In this document: positions 23,277 to 30,428 of the stretch, piece after piece | Numbering within the stretch: the first letter of the stretch is position 1 | Layout: every line of letters starts with the position of its first letter | Assembly: GCA_028691765.1 (NCBI GenBank) | Contig: JAQUYS010000006.1 | Coordinates: 1-35,231, forward strand | Origin: Candidatus Nanoarchaeia archaeon | GTDB lineage: Archaea; Nanobdellota; Nanobdellia; Woesearchaeales; SKGA01 | Length of the DNA stretch: 35,231 nucleotides | Direction: 5' to 3' | Position numbers and translations under genes: made by a program | The notes under the pieces: generated by a model | Told to the model about the DNA's origin: nothing | The model's database searches: none | The model's input: only the letters and a program-made list of their open reading frames with translations

Positions 23277-24509
23277 TTAATTTTTTTTGTCGTTAAATTC
23301 CAATTCTTTTGCAAGAAGTGTTTCAACTTTATTTAATAGATGTGACGGAATACCTAAATTTATTTCTCTAGTTCTTCCAAATCTTCCTTTTGAAATAACT
23401 TTTGCAGTTATTAATCCCAACATATCTAACTCAGCAACAATATCTGATAAACGTCTTTGAGTTATGGGTCTTAAACCTGCTTTAGGACACAAATCTTTGT
23501 AAATATCATAAAGATCACCTGTAAATATTTGTTTCTTTTTATTTTGTTCATCGTTTCTAATTAAAAAAATAGAATATAATACTAATTGAAATTGTTTTGG
23601 TTGGGTGTGTACAACATCAATTATTCTATCTTTTTCAATTTTTTCTTCAGCTTCATCTATATGTTTGATTTGTACAATTTTACTTTCTGAACGTTCAGCC
23701 AATTCTCCTGCAACTCTCAACAACTCTAAAGCTCTTCTTGCATCACCATGTTCTCTAGCTGCAAAAGCAGCACATTTAGGAATTACTCCTTCATCAACAG
23801 CATCTTTTTTAAACGCTAAAGAGGCTCTTTTTCTCAAAATATCTTGAATTTGTAAAGCATTGTATGGTGGAAATATAATTTCTTCTTCACTTAATGAACT
23901 TTTAACTCGAGGATCAATATAATTACTAAACATTAAATCGTTACTTATACCAATTATTGAAATTTGAGAATTTTTTAATTCAGAATTAATACGAGTTAGA
24001 TTATAAATCACTTCATCTCCTGTTCGTTTTATAAGTTGATCAATTTCATCCAATATTAAAATCAAAATTTGTTCTTTAAAATCTAAAGCTTTGAAAAAAA
24101 TATTGTAAACTTCATCAGTTGGGAGTCCTGTTGGAGGTATTTCTTTTCCTAAAGCTCTTGCAATTTCAGCAATTAATCGATATTCAGTGTCTGCTATTTT
24201 TTTTAACTTACAATTTATGTAAATCACATTAACAGGAATATTATTTTCTTTTGCAACTTTATGTATTTGTTCAGTAGTATATCTAACTGACGCTGTTTTA
24301 CCTGTACCAGTTTTACCATATATAAATAAATTTGAAGGTTTATCTACTTTTAAAGCAGGAGCTAAAATATTGGCAATTTGATTTATTTGTTCATCCCTGT
24401 GCTCCATTTCATTTGGAACATATACTGATTGTAACACTTTTTTATTTGCAAATAAAGAATCTGTTTGAAGAAACTTTTCAAAAAAACCATTTAATTTCTT
24501 GGATACCAT
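23277..24509 (-). CDS. cdc6: Orc1/Cdc6 origin-binding initiator
   Basis: 410 residues, normal length. AAA+ ATPase: Walker A GKTGTGKT (65-72), Walker B LILDEIDQL (152-160), sensor 1 IIGISNDLMFSNYIDPRVKSS, with the LDPRV arginine-finger stretch reading IDPRV. The lid carries ARREHGDARRALELLRVAGELAE-type sequence (AAREHGDARRALELLRVAGE), and the C-terminal winged helix has QRRLSDIVAELDMLGLI and SKGRFGRTREI. It binds origin recognition boxes and loads the MCM helicase. First gene of the operon with DP1. It is transcribed away from the AT-rich region that I propose as origin, the usual arrangement in archaea. Confidence 0.97.
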   Translation of the reverse strand: MVSKKLNGFFEKFLQTDSLFANKKVLQSVYVPNEMEHRDEQINQIANILAPALKVDKPSNLFIYGKTGTGKTASVRYTTEQIHKVAKENNIPVNVIYINCKLKKIADTEYRLIAEIARALGKEIPPTGLPTDEVYNIFFKALDFKEQILILILDEIDQLIKRTGDEVIYNLTRINSELKNSQISIIGISNDLMFSNYIDPRVKSSLSEEEIIFPPYNALQIQDILRKRASLAFKKDAVDEGVIPKCAAFAAREHGDARRALELLRVAGELAERSESKIVQIKHIDEAEEKIEKDRIIDVVHTQPKQFQLVLYSIFLIRNDEQNKKKQIFTGDLYDIYKDLCPKAGLRPITQRRLSDIVAELDMLGLITAKVISKGRFGRTREINLGIPSHLLNKVETLLAKELEFNDKKN

Positions 24510-24636
24510 GATTAAAACGATAAATAATACTATTTAAAAACATATCTTAAATTTAAAAACACATTATTAAAAATACATATTATAACATATATTTAATTAT
24601 AAATATTTTAAAAACATCATATTTAAGACACCCACA

Positions 24637-24659
24637 CACACCACCATTTCATATGGAAA
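24637..24659 (+). repeat. ORB-like inverted repeat, left copy
   Basis: Contains CACCATTTCATATGGAA. It matches the reverse complement of 25009-25031 at 21 of 23 bases. Its core is itself nearly palindromic (TTTC-ATAT-GGAAA), like known ORB cores. Confidence 0.65.
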
Positions 24660-25008
24660 TTTAATTTTATAAAATTCAACCCTTAAAATCAATATTAAAT
24701 TGTTCAATTTAAATTAAACAACAATTATTAAGATCATATCACATATATCTGTACAAGTAAATTATTTTTATTAATTGTTTAAAACACATTAATTGCAATC
24801 ATTATCTATATTATAAAGACAATTATCAATCATTATATTTTTATTATTAAATTATGTTTATTATTATTGTTATTATTAAATTAGATTTATATTATTATAT
24901 TATATTCTTTTTATTTATATATATATTTTCAATATTGAAATAAATTATTTTAAAACAATTTTTATTTTTAAAAAACGCTTTCAGCCCTCTTTAAAACATT
25001 ATTTACAT

Positions 25009-25031
25009 CTTCCATATGAAATGATGGTGTG
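25009..25031 (-). repeat. ORB-like inverted repeat, right copy
   Basis: CTTCCATATGAAATGATGG and the next four bases; inverted relative to 24637-24659, with 349 bases between the two copies. Confidence 0.65.
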
Positions 25032-25100
25032 ACTCTCCACCTTTAACAAAAACACATTAAATACTTAAATACACTATTACTCAGTAAATACATTTAGATA

Positions 25101-25183
25101 ACTTTATAAACTCTGCATTGCGTGAGCTGGGCTTTGTGTCGCCAACATTCTAGGGTTTTGCCTTTGCCATGGAGGTGGCAGTC
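25101..25183 (+). promoter_or_regulatory. Leader of the HTH gene with a Shine-Dalgarno inside a small hairpin
   Basis: TTTATAAACT (25103-25112) is a TATA box. The leader is distinctly richer in G and C than the region before it. Near its end TGCCA (25165-25169) and TGGCA (25176-25180) can pair, with GGAGG in the loop. That GGAGGTGG (25171-25178) is a full-strength Shine-Dalgarno for the GTG at 25184 and argues against the ATG at 25169 as start. Confidence 0.5.
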
Positions 25184-25576
25184 GTGAAACAAGAAGTAAG
25201 TCAGAAAAACTATTTAGAAAAGCTACACTCTTTCAAGAAATCGCTTTTTAGCGAATTTTCTTGGTTAGAGAGTCGTGATGTGTGTTTGTTGATGGGAAAA
25301 TTAGCACATTATCACTACAACAAAAATAAATTTATTCTTCTTGGAAAAGAAAAAGAAATTTATGATTTTCTAATAAAACATAGTTACAATCCTTACACAA
25401 TTTATCGTTGGCTTTTACTTGAAAGAATTCCTGATGATATTAAGCATCAGCTTAAGAATAAAGAAATGTCGCAAAAAAAAGCCGTTTCTGAGGCTTTCAA
25501 GCGAAGAAAAGAAACAACTGAATCTATTTGTTTGAGTGTTAAAGAGCTAGGTTTAGCTTTAATAAGGAGGATGTGA
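25184..25576 (+). CDS. Putative DNA-binding protein upstream of a broken recombinase
   Basis: 130 residues, basic. The middle reads FLIKHSYNPYTIYRWLLLERIPDDIKHQLKNKEMSQKKAVSEAFKRRKE. This has the rhythm of a ParB-type helix-turn-helix followed by LxLxxLPxxIxxxLxxxxxSxxxA, so DNA binding is likely; alternatively it is the separate N-terminal DNA-binding domain of the recombinase encoded next, which lacks one. The start is GTG at 25184, seven bases after a strong GGAGGTG. The stop codon lies just before the recombinase start (ATG 25579), with the recombinase Shine-Dalgarno AAGGAGG inside this gene's end, so the two are one operon. No family is recognised with certainty. Confidence 0.6.
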   Translation: MKQEVSQKNYLEKLHSFKKSLFSEFSWLESRDVCLLMGKLAHYHYNKNKFILLGKEKEIYDFLIKHSYNPYTIYRWLLLERIPDDIKHQLKNKEMSQKKAVSEAFKRRKETTESICLSVKELGLALIRRM

Positions 25577-25578
25577 AT

Positions 25579-26310
25579 ATGGGAATAAAACATGCAAGAC
25601 CAAATGCTACAAAAAGAACATTGCCTAATGTTCTAAATAAAAAGCAATTAATTGCTTTGTTTGAGAATATTGAAGAAGGCTCAGTATTCATGGGCTGTTT
25701 GATTGCTTTATTTTGTGGTTTAAGAATTTCTGAAGTTTGTAATTTGAAAAAACAAGATATCGATTTAGAAACTGAAAAAGTTTTAATTAAAGAAGGAAAA
25801 GGTTCGAAAGATAGAATTGTAATGCTTCCTTCAACATTAAAACCAATTATTGAAAAATGGTTTAGATACAATAAAGATAATGAATATTTTATTTCTAATG
25901 ATTGGGGAAATAAATATGCTCCAGCAATTTTGGCTGGAAAATTTAGGAAAGGTTTAGAAAAAGCATAATTATCTATTGAAACTTTTAAATCAACTACTGG
26001 ACAACAAAGATATGCTTATAGTTTTCATACTTTAAGACATACATATGCAACTTATCTTTTAGAGCAAGGTGTGGATTTGTATTATGTTCAAAGAAGTTTA
26101 GGACATACTGATATCCATACAACACAAATTTATGCTTATATTAGTAATAAAGATTTGCAAGGAAAAATAAACATGGCTTTTGGAAAGAGAATTTCTGAGA
26201 AGAATTATTCAACAGAGGATCCTTTAAAAGTGTTGAAGTTGAAGTTTGCTAATGGTGAGTTAAGTAGAGAAGAATTTGAAGAAAAGTATATGTTGTTAAG
26301 TGAAATTTAA
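25579..26310 (+). pseudogene. Tyrosine recombinase interrupted by an in-frame TAA
   Basis: One open frame apart from a TAA at 25966-25968 (codon 130). Before the stop lie the first catalytic Arg in FCGLRISEVCNL (Arg49) and the beta-hairpin Lys in KEGKGSKDR (Lys74). After it, in the same frame without a shift, lie HTLRH (His150, Arg153), LGHTD (His176) and QIYAYIS with nucleophile Tyr185. The C-terminal DPLKVLKLKFANGELSREEFEEKY is a SHOCT-type domain. The second half has no usable start before HxxR (first candidate is GTG at 26071), so both halves cannot rebuild an enzyme unless the stop is read through. A single base change from AAA, GAA or CAA would explain it. There is no N-terminal core-binding domain. 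Recent inactivation, sequencing error or readthrough are the options. Confidence 0.8.
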
Positions 26311-26321
26311 TTAGATAGTTA

Positions 26322-26330
26322 TTTATATAA
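26322..26330 (+). promoter_or_regulatory. TATA box of the phosphoesterase gene
   Basis: TTTATATAA lies 12 bases after the recombinase stop, with its centre about 23 bases before the ATG at 26349, predicting a leaderless mRNA. Confidence 0.45.
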
Positions 26331-26348
26331 CTCTTTATTTGAAAAAAT

Positions 26349-27026
26349 ATGGAACTGATTGTTTTTTCAGATTTACATGGATATTTTGATAATTTAAACG
26401 ATCTCAAAAATAAATCTAATTTATTTTTTCTTGGAGATATATGTACAAACAAAAATTTTGTTAATATTATTGGCATTGATTTCATGAATTTTTACAAAGG
26501 TAAAATTAATGCAGAAGAATTAAATTTTAAATTTCAAAAAATAAAGGATAAATTAAACAACACACAGATGAATTTTCCTTTACCTAATTTTTTTATAGAG
26601 AACAACATTTTTGTTCTTCCAGGAAATCATGAGACTCAAGATTATTATGAAAAATTAACAAATTTAGAAAATATTTTCAATCTTCACCTGAAAAAAATTA
26701 AATTAGAAAATTTAGAAATAATTGGTCATGGTGGAATGATATCTCCTCATGATGAAATACAAAATGCAAATTTTTTTATTTATTCGGACAAAAAAGTATC
26801 ACAAAATCTAGAAAAATTAAATGCATCAACTAATTGTGTTATTCTAATGCACGAACTTCCAATAGCTCCTTATTGTATAGAAACTCGAAAAGTTATTGAA
26901 AGAATAAAACCTAAATTGGTAATTGGAGGACACAATCATAGGATTGCAAATCAAGAATTTGAAATTAATGGAATCAAATATTTGGCAACAAGTATGAAAG
27001 GAAATTATAGTAAATACGAGTTATAA
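26349..27026 (+). CDS. Calcineurin-like metallophosphoesterase
   Basis: 225 residues. Dinuclear metal motifs in order: FSDLHG (6-11), LGDI (28-31), LPGNHE in the middle, HGG and MHELP, and GGHNHR near the C-terminus. This is the complete ligand set of the calcineurin-like family, which includes phosphodiesterases, protein phosphatases and nucleases; the substrate cannot be read from the sequence. It is close to the small archaeal YfcE/MPE-like enzymes in length. A leaderless promoter is present. It stands alone between the broken recombinase and the palindrome block and may be cargo of a mobile segment or an ordinary chromosomal gene. Confidence 0.85.
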   Translation: MELIVFSDLHGYFDNLNDLKNKSNLFFLGDICTNKNFVNIIGIDFMNFYKGKINAEELNFKFQKIKDKLNNTQMNFPLPNFFIENNIFVLPGNHETQDYYEKLTNLENIFNLHLKKIKLENLEIIGHGGMISPHDEIQNANFFIYSDKKVSQNLEKLNASTNCVILMHELPIAPYCIETRKVIERIKPKLVIGGHNHRIANQEFEINGIKYLATSMKGNYSKYEL

Positions 27027-27029
27027 ATA

Positions 27030-27183
27030 GTTGAGCATCGACCCAAAATTCTCCAATTCTTTTATAAAAGAACTAAGCATCGGTTTTTCACTCGAATTCT
27101 GCAAACACAAAAAGACATTCAGCGAAATTCTGCAGAATGCATCTAGTGGCATTATATATAATAATCTAACCCTTAGGGTGTGC
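27030..27183. other. Palindrome-dense non-coding block, unknown
   Basis: About 150 bases between converging genes, visibly less AT-rich than the surroundings. Contents: the 16-base perfect palindrome TTCTTTTATAAAAGAA (27057-27072); the 12-base perfect palindrome ATTCTGCAGAAT (27127-27138); AGCATCG repeated at about 27034 and 27075; and a near repeat CGAATTCTGCA / CGAAATTCTGCA at about 27092 and 27123. At the right end TAACCC (27167-27172) could pair with GGGTTA about 20 bases on, across the stop of the next gene. It could be a recombination site of the adjacent short recombinase, or a structured RNA; I do not recognise it. No tRNA features are seen. Confidence 0.4.
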
Positions 27184-28467
27184 TTAAGAGGGGTTAAGGA
27201 TGCTTTGAATAAATTCAACTCCTTCTTTCAAAGTATGACAATAAGATTTCTTTCCATCTACAAATTTTTTGTATTTAGTTTTTTCTTTTCTTGGACAAAT
27301 TATAATCCAATAATCAAAGTGTTTATTCAACCAATCAACTTTTCTTTGGATTTGAATATCTTTGTTAGTTCCAGTTTCAATTTCAACTGCAATTTTCAAA
27401 CCAATAACGCTAAACATAACATCTGCTCTTTGATTATTAATTTCATATTCAATTTTAGACATGGAATTATCAATTGAAGCAATTAAATGTTTTTTACAGA
27501 AATGATTATCACTTTCTGAAGGGTTATCATTTTTAATTAAAACTTTATTTCCTGATCTGCCATCTAAAAACATAAATGATTTATGTCGATAACCACATTT
27601 TGTAGTAAGTAAATCTCTATCTTTAATTGAAAGTTCATTATAGAAATAAAATTTCTTTTCAAGAAGTTCTTTATTGATTTCTCCATAAACATCTTCTTCT
27701 TGAATTTTTAGTTTTCCTTGTTTCTTTAATTCCATTGCTTTATAGTATAACTCTTGTTCATCTTCATCTTTGTCTTGAAAATCATGAGGAAATCCATCAG
27801 TACTTAAAACGAATTTAGAAATTTCATTCCACTGAGTCTTTTTATTTTTCTCTTCTTGTTTAAATATTCTGTATTCTTTTCTAGCATCTTCAATAACATC
27901 TTTATCAAATTCTAAAGCCCATTCAGGTATTGATTCATTACTACCCTTTTCTATAAAATGATTAAGTAATCTCGAAACTTGTTCTTCATAAATTTTCTCT
28001 AGTTGTTTTTCTTCTAATATTTCTTTTCTTCGTTGTTCTGCCCAATATATTTCTCTTTTTTTATCTTGCTTTATTTTTTCTTTAATTTCTTTAATTCTAA
28101 TGTCGACATTGGATTTAGTTTTATTTACTTCAATAGGAAATGTTTCTTTGTATTCTTCTAATTTTTGAAGTTTTTTTGCACATTCTTCAAGAGTAGAAGG
28201 TGAATATTTAACAACATCATGAAATTCTCTTGTAATCTTTTCAAATTCTTCTTTCTTTTGCTTTTTGTGGCGATAAATTGAGATGATTGCAATGATGATG
28301 CCAATAAGTAAAATAACGCTTAAAAGAAAAACTATGCCGACATGTGCGATTGCCCACCAATCAATAGGATTCTCTTCAAAATGTTTATATCCCCAAAGTC
28401 CAAATAAAACTATTACTGCAATAATAAGATCTCTATTCGCATTTGGATTTTCTTTTAGTTCTCCCAT
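27184..28467 (-). CDS. Membrane-anchored protein with a PD-(D/E)xK nuclease-like C-terminus
   Basis: 427 residues. Two membrane helices at about 13-30 and 40-67 (IIAVIVLFGLWGY; VGIVFLLSVILLIGIIIAIISIY) are followed by a long charged, probably coiled-coil region (about 70-220, rich in Lys/Glu). The C-terminal domain has RADVMFSVIGLKIAVEIETG (347-366), with Asp349, Glu362 and Glu364, then QIQRKVDWLNKHFDYWIIICP. D-x12-ExE on two strands followed by a helix is the pattern of PD-(D/E)xK-fold proteins, of the type with the AVEIETG strand found in archaeal mobile elements. The usual Lys is replaced by Glu364. The start overlaps the end of the recombinase gene by 13 bases, so both form an operon. Role unknown; element maintenance or defence are guesses. 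Confidence 0.6.
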   Translation of the reverse strand: MGELKENPNANRDLIIAVIVLFGLWGYKHFEENPIDWWAIAHVGIVFLLSVILLIGIIIAIISIYRHKKQKKEEFEKITREFHDVVKYSPSTLEECAKKLQKLEEYKETFPIEVNKTKSNVDIRIKEIKEKIKQDKKREIYWAEQRRKEILEEKQLEKIYEEQVSRLLNHFIEKGSNESIPEWALEFDKDVIEDARKEYRIFKQEEKNKKTQWNEISKFVLSTDGFPHDFQDKDEDEQELYYKAMELKKQGKLKIQEEDVYGEINKELLEKKFYFYNELSIKDRDLLTTKCGYRHKSFMFLDGRSGNKVLIKNDNPSESDNHFCKKHLIASIDNSMSKIEYEINNQRADVMFSVIGLKIAVEIETGTNKDIQIQRKVDWLNKHFDYWIIICPRKEKTKYKKFVDGKKSYCHTLKEGVEFIQSILNPS

Positions 28468-28964
28468 ATTCTTTGGAAATCATCAATTACTCTTTGTCCA
28501 GAATAATTTAGATAAATATCTGTTGTTAAAATTGAAGAGTGTCCTAGAATTCCTTGCAAAGCTCTCAAGTTTCCACCTTTATGCAAATATGTAACTGCAA
28601 AAGTATGTCTTAAAACGTGTGGGCTTACTGGCTTTCTAATTCTTGCTTTTTCTGCGACGATCTTTACATATTTTTGAATAGTTCTCATAGCCATAGGAAA
28701 AGATTTAGTTTTTGCAAATAATTGTGTTACATAAAATTTGGCTAGATTGCTTAAAGGAATAACTCTTCGCTTTTTTCCTTTTCCAATTAAAGTTATACAA
28801 TTTCTCTGCCAAGAAATATTTTCTTCCTTTAAATTGGCTAATTCTGAAACTCTCATGCCTGTATCTAAAAGAAGGTTAATAATTACTTCTTCTTCAAAAC
28901 TTTGGCATGATTTTCTCAACAGAAGAACTTCGTCTTCTTCTAAAGGCTCTCGTTTGTAATCCAT
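28455..28964 (-). CDS. Short tyrosine recombinase (catalytic domain only)
   Basis: 169 residues consisting of just the catalytic domain: DTGMRVSELANLK (Arg38), GKGKKRRVIPL (Lys62), HVLRH (His116, Arg119), LGHSS (His142), TTDIYLNYS (nucleophile Tyr151). All six positions of the phage-integrase family are kept. The N-terminal SAM-like core-binding domain is absent, so specificity may depend on a partner. The ATG has GGTGGTGAT five bases upstream, an ideal Shine-Dalgarno. Its promoter carries a palindrome, and a repeat array lies directly above it, either of which may be binding sites. It is co-transcribed with the membrane nuclease-like gene. Confidence 0.88.
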   Translation of the reverse strand: MDYKREPLEEDEVLLLRKSCQSFEEEVIINLLLDTGMRVSELANLKEENISWQRNCITLIGKGKKRRVIPLSNLAKFYVTQLFAKTKSFPMAMRTIQKYVKIVAEKARIRKPVSPHVLRHTFAVTYLHKGGNLRALQGILGHSSILTTDIYLNYSGQRVIDDFQRIWEN

Positions 28965-28978
28965 TTTTTATCACCACC

Positions 28979-29008
28979 AAGCCTATGGGCTTCTTTACTT
29001 TATATACA
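28979..29008 (-). promoter_or_regulatory. Recombinase promoter with AAGCC-GGCTT palindrome
   Basis: On the minus strand a TATA box TATATAAAG (29000-29008 region) is followed by AAGCC-CATA-GGCTT (28979-28992), a perfect 5-base inverted repeat located where transcription should begin. It may be an operator or a short leader hairpin just upstream of the GGTGGTGAT ribosome-binding site. Confidence 0.45.
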
Positions 29009-29011
29009 ACA

Positions 29012-29233
29012 TTCCGAATATGTCCTACATTCTATATTAAGCTCTTTTTCTTAATATAACTTCTTCCGAAAATGCAATGCGTTTTCCGAATTTGTCCTAT
29101 ATCTTTCATTAAAGCTTCTTTTTTATAAATAATTTCCTCGGAATATGTATTACATTTTCTAATTTTTTTCATTTCTAAACACCTTAGGTTCGCCATCATA
29201 TAAATATGAAGCTCGGAATATGTATTACAAATT
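29012..29233. repeat. Cluster of degenerate 17-20 base repeats upstream of the recombinase
   Basis: Five related units starting near 29013, 29065, 29085, 29138 and 29213, of the form TCCGAATATGTCCTACATT or TCGGAATATGTATTACA. Units 4 and 5 share an exact 18-base repeat (CTCGGAATATGTATTACA at 29137-29154 and 29212-29229). Units 1 and 3 are similar over about 50 bases, including a TATTAAGCTCTTTTT-like part. After units 4 and 5, TTTTCTAATT and AATTAGAAAA stand as an inverted pair. Spacing is irregular (52, 20, 53 and 75 bases). These could be recombinase or regulator binding sites, or iterons of an integrated plasmid-like replicon. Confidence 0.55.
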
Positions 29234-29435
29234 AGAAAAGTTTGTTATTATTTATTATAGAAACTGATAAAAAGGCACCAAAAATTGATTCGTAGTTAAA
29301 TTTATATGTTTAATTTTAGAGATATAAACGATAAAAGATATTTATATTTTGTTAAAAATTTTCTTAAAACCCTATAAAACCTTGTTTAAAACAGAAATAT
29401 TTATATATTACTTATATATCTCTTATATTCTGACA
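29234..29435. other. AT-rich intergenic region before the defence block
   Basis: Nothing coding is convincing here. It holds the TATA-like AATATTTATATATTAC (about 29396-29411), about 30 bases before the ATG at 29436, which is the likely promoter of the following operon. A reading frame from 29349 continues into the gene but runs through this promoter, so I reject that start. Confidence 0.4.
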
Positions 29436-30428
29436 ATGACAAACACAATATATTTTCCTCAAAAAAACTGGAATTTTTACGATACCTTACTTAAAAAATT
29501 AGGCAAATTAGATTCAAATTCATCCAATGAAAAATTCAATAAAGAAAATAAAGAAGCATATTTGTTTTTAGCAGACATAAATTTAATTAATATTAATTCA
29601 AATGGTTCTGAAATTTTATCCATTGAACTTTCCGAACTCGGACGAAAATATTATTTAAATAAATTTTGTACTAATGAAATTAATGAAGCAAATGATTTGA
29701 TAAAAACCACTCTTCTCAATTATTCGTTAGTTCAATTAATAATTCGACTTTTTTGGGGTAAATCGAATATTAATTCAGATAATGTTTTTAATTTGTTGAT
29801 TCATCATAAAATTAATTGTAAAAAACAATATATTGGAACTTTTTTATCATTATTGAATAAGTTTGAAATAATTACATATAGTAAAAAACATAATACTGTC
29901 AAAATTAATACGGAATCAATAGATATTTCAGAATCAAAAGATTATATTGTTTCTCCACAAACACCATATTCTAATTTGATGAAAATCAAACAAATGATTT
30001 CAGAAGGTAATGAAGAAATTTGTTGGTTTGAAAAACATTTTAGTCCAAAAATGTATGAATTATTGGCATCTTATTCCAATTGTAGCAGAATTAACAAAAT
30101 AAATTTATTAACAGGATATAATCAAATTACTGATGTGACTAGAAATGAATTTAAACGATTAAAACAAGAATTAAGTCATAAAGAAATTTCAATTGACCAT
30201 AAAATTTTGCTTGATAAAACTACAATTAATACCATTCATGGAAGATGGTTCATTTCAAAAGATAAAGTATTTAACATTCCTCCAATCAATACAGTTCTTC
30301 AAGGACAAGTAGATGAAATAATTTTAAGAAAATCTAAACCCGATTTTGAATCATGGTGGAAACAATCAAAAAATATAATTGATGATTGGAATGAAATTAA
30401 ATTAAAACTAGGTGAAAATAATGAATGA
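29436..30428 (+). CDS. Winged-helix/PLD-like protein, unknown; first gene of a putative defence pair
   Basis: 330 residues beginning MTNTIYFPQKNWNFYDTLLKKLGKL. The first two thirds look like tandem winged-helix modules (SELGRKYYLNKFC; VFNLLIHHKINCKKQYIGTFLSLLNKFEIITYSKKHNTVKI). The last third, EICWFEKHFSPKMYELLASYSNCSRINKINLLTGYNQI, then TINTIHGRWFISKDKVFNIPPINTVLQGQVDEI, resembles phospholipase-D-like domains of the MIT C-terminal type, in which a HxRxxIS strand replaces the HKD motif. That likeness is from memory of the family pattern and needs checking. The stop overlaps the next gene by eight bases (ATGAATGA), so the two work together. A restriction-modification operon follows. Confidence 0.5.
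   Translation: MTNTIYFPQKNWNFYDTLLKKLGKLDSNSSNEKFNKENKEAYLFLADINLININSNGSEILSIELSELGRKYYLNKFCTNEINEANDLIKTTLLNYSLVQLIIRLFWGKSNINSDNVFNLLIHHKINCKKQYIGTFLSLLNKFEIITYSKKHNTVKINTESIDISESKDYIVSPQTPYSNLMKIKQMISEGNEEICWFEKHFSPKMYELLASYSNCSRINKINLLTGYNQITDVTRNEFKRLKQELSHKEISIDHKILLDKTTINTIHGRWFISKDKVFNIPPINTVLQGQVDEIILRKSKPDFESWWKQSKNIIDDWNEIKLKLGENNE

Larger units (their letters stand above)
24510..25100. other. Candidate chromosomal replication origin (oriC)
   Basis: About 590 bases without a gene, extremely AT-rich, with runs of TTATTATTA at 24838-24905. It is bounded by a near-perfect 23-base inverted repeat (24637-24659 and 25009-25031) and adjoins orc1/cdc6. The repeat, read from the right-hand copy, begins CTTCCATATGAAATGATGG, which resembles the origin recognition box pattern TTCCAnTGGAAAcgaaagGG: TCCA, GAAA, GA and GG are kept. 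Two inward-facing initiator sites around a melting region is the classic archaeal origin layout. A further perfect palindrome TTCAATATTGAA lies at 24929-24940. The role is inferred; no other ORB copies were found by eye. Confidence 0.6.

Noticed and set aside
23276-23326. Longer DP1 start overlapping orc1/cdc6
   Set aside because: The additional 17 residues are antisense-like and overlap the Orc1 C-terminus; ATG at 23275 follows the Orc1 stop by one base.
25966-25968. TAA recoded as pyrrolysine in the recombinase
   Set aside because: Pyrrolysine uses TAG, not TAA; many other genes in the window end in TAA, so a general recoding is excluded.
27031-27477. Plus-strand reading frame through the palindrome block into the nuclease-like gene
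   Set aside because: Most of it is antisense to the convincing minus-strand gene at 27184-28467; codon content and composition are not those of a gene, and there is no ribosome-binding site.
29012-29233. CRISPR array
   Set aside because: The repeats are imperfect, spacing is irregular (20-75 bases) and no cas gene is nearby.
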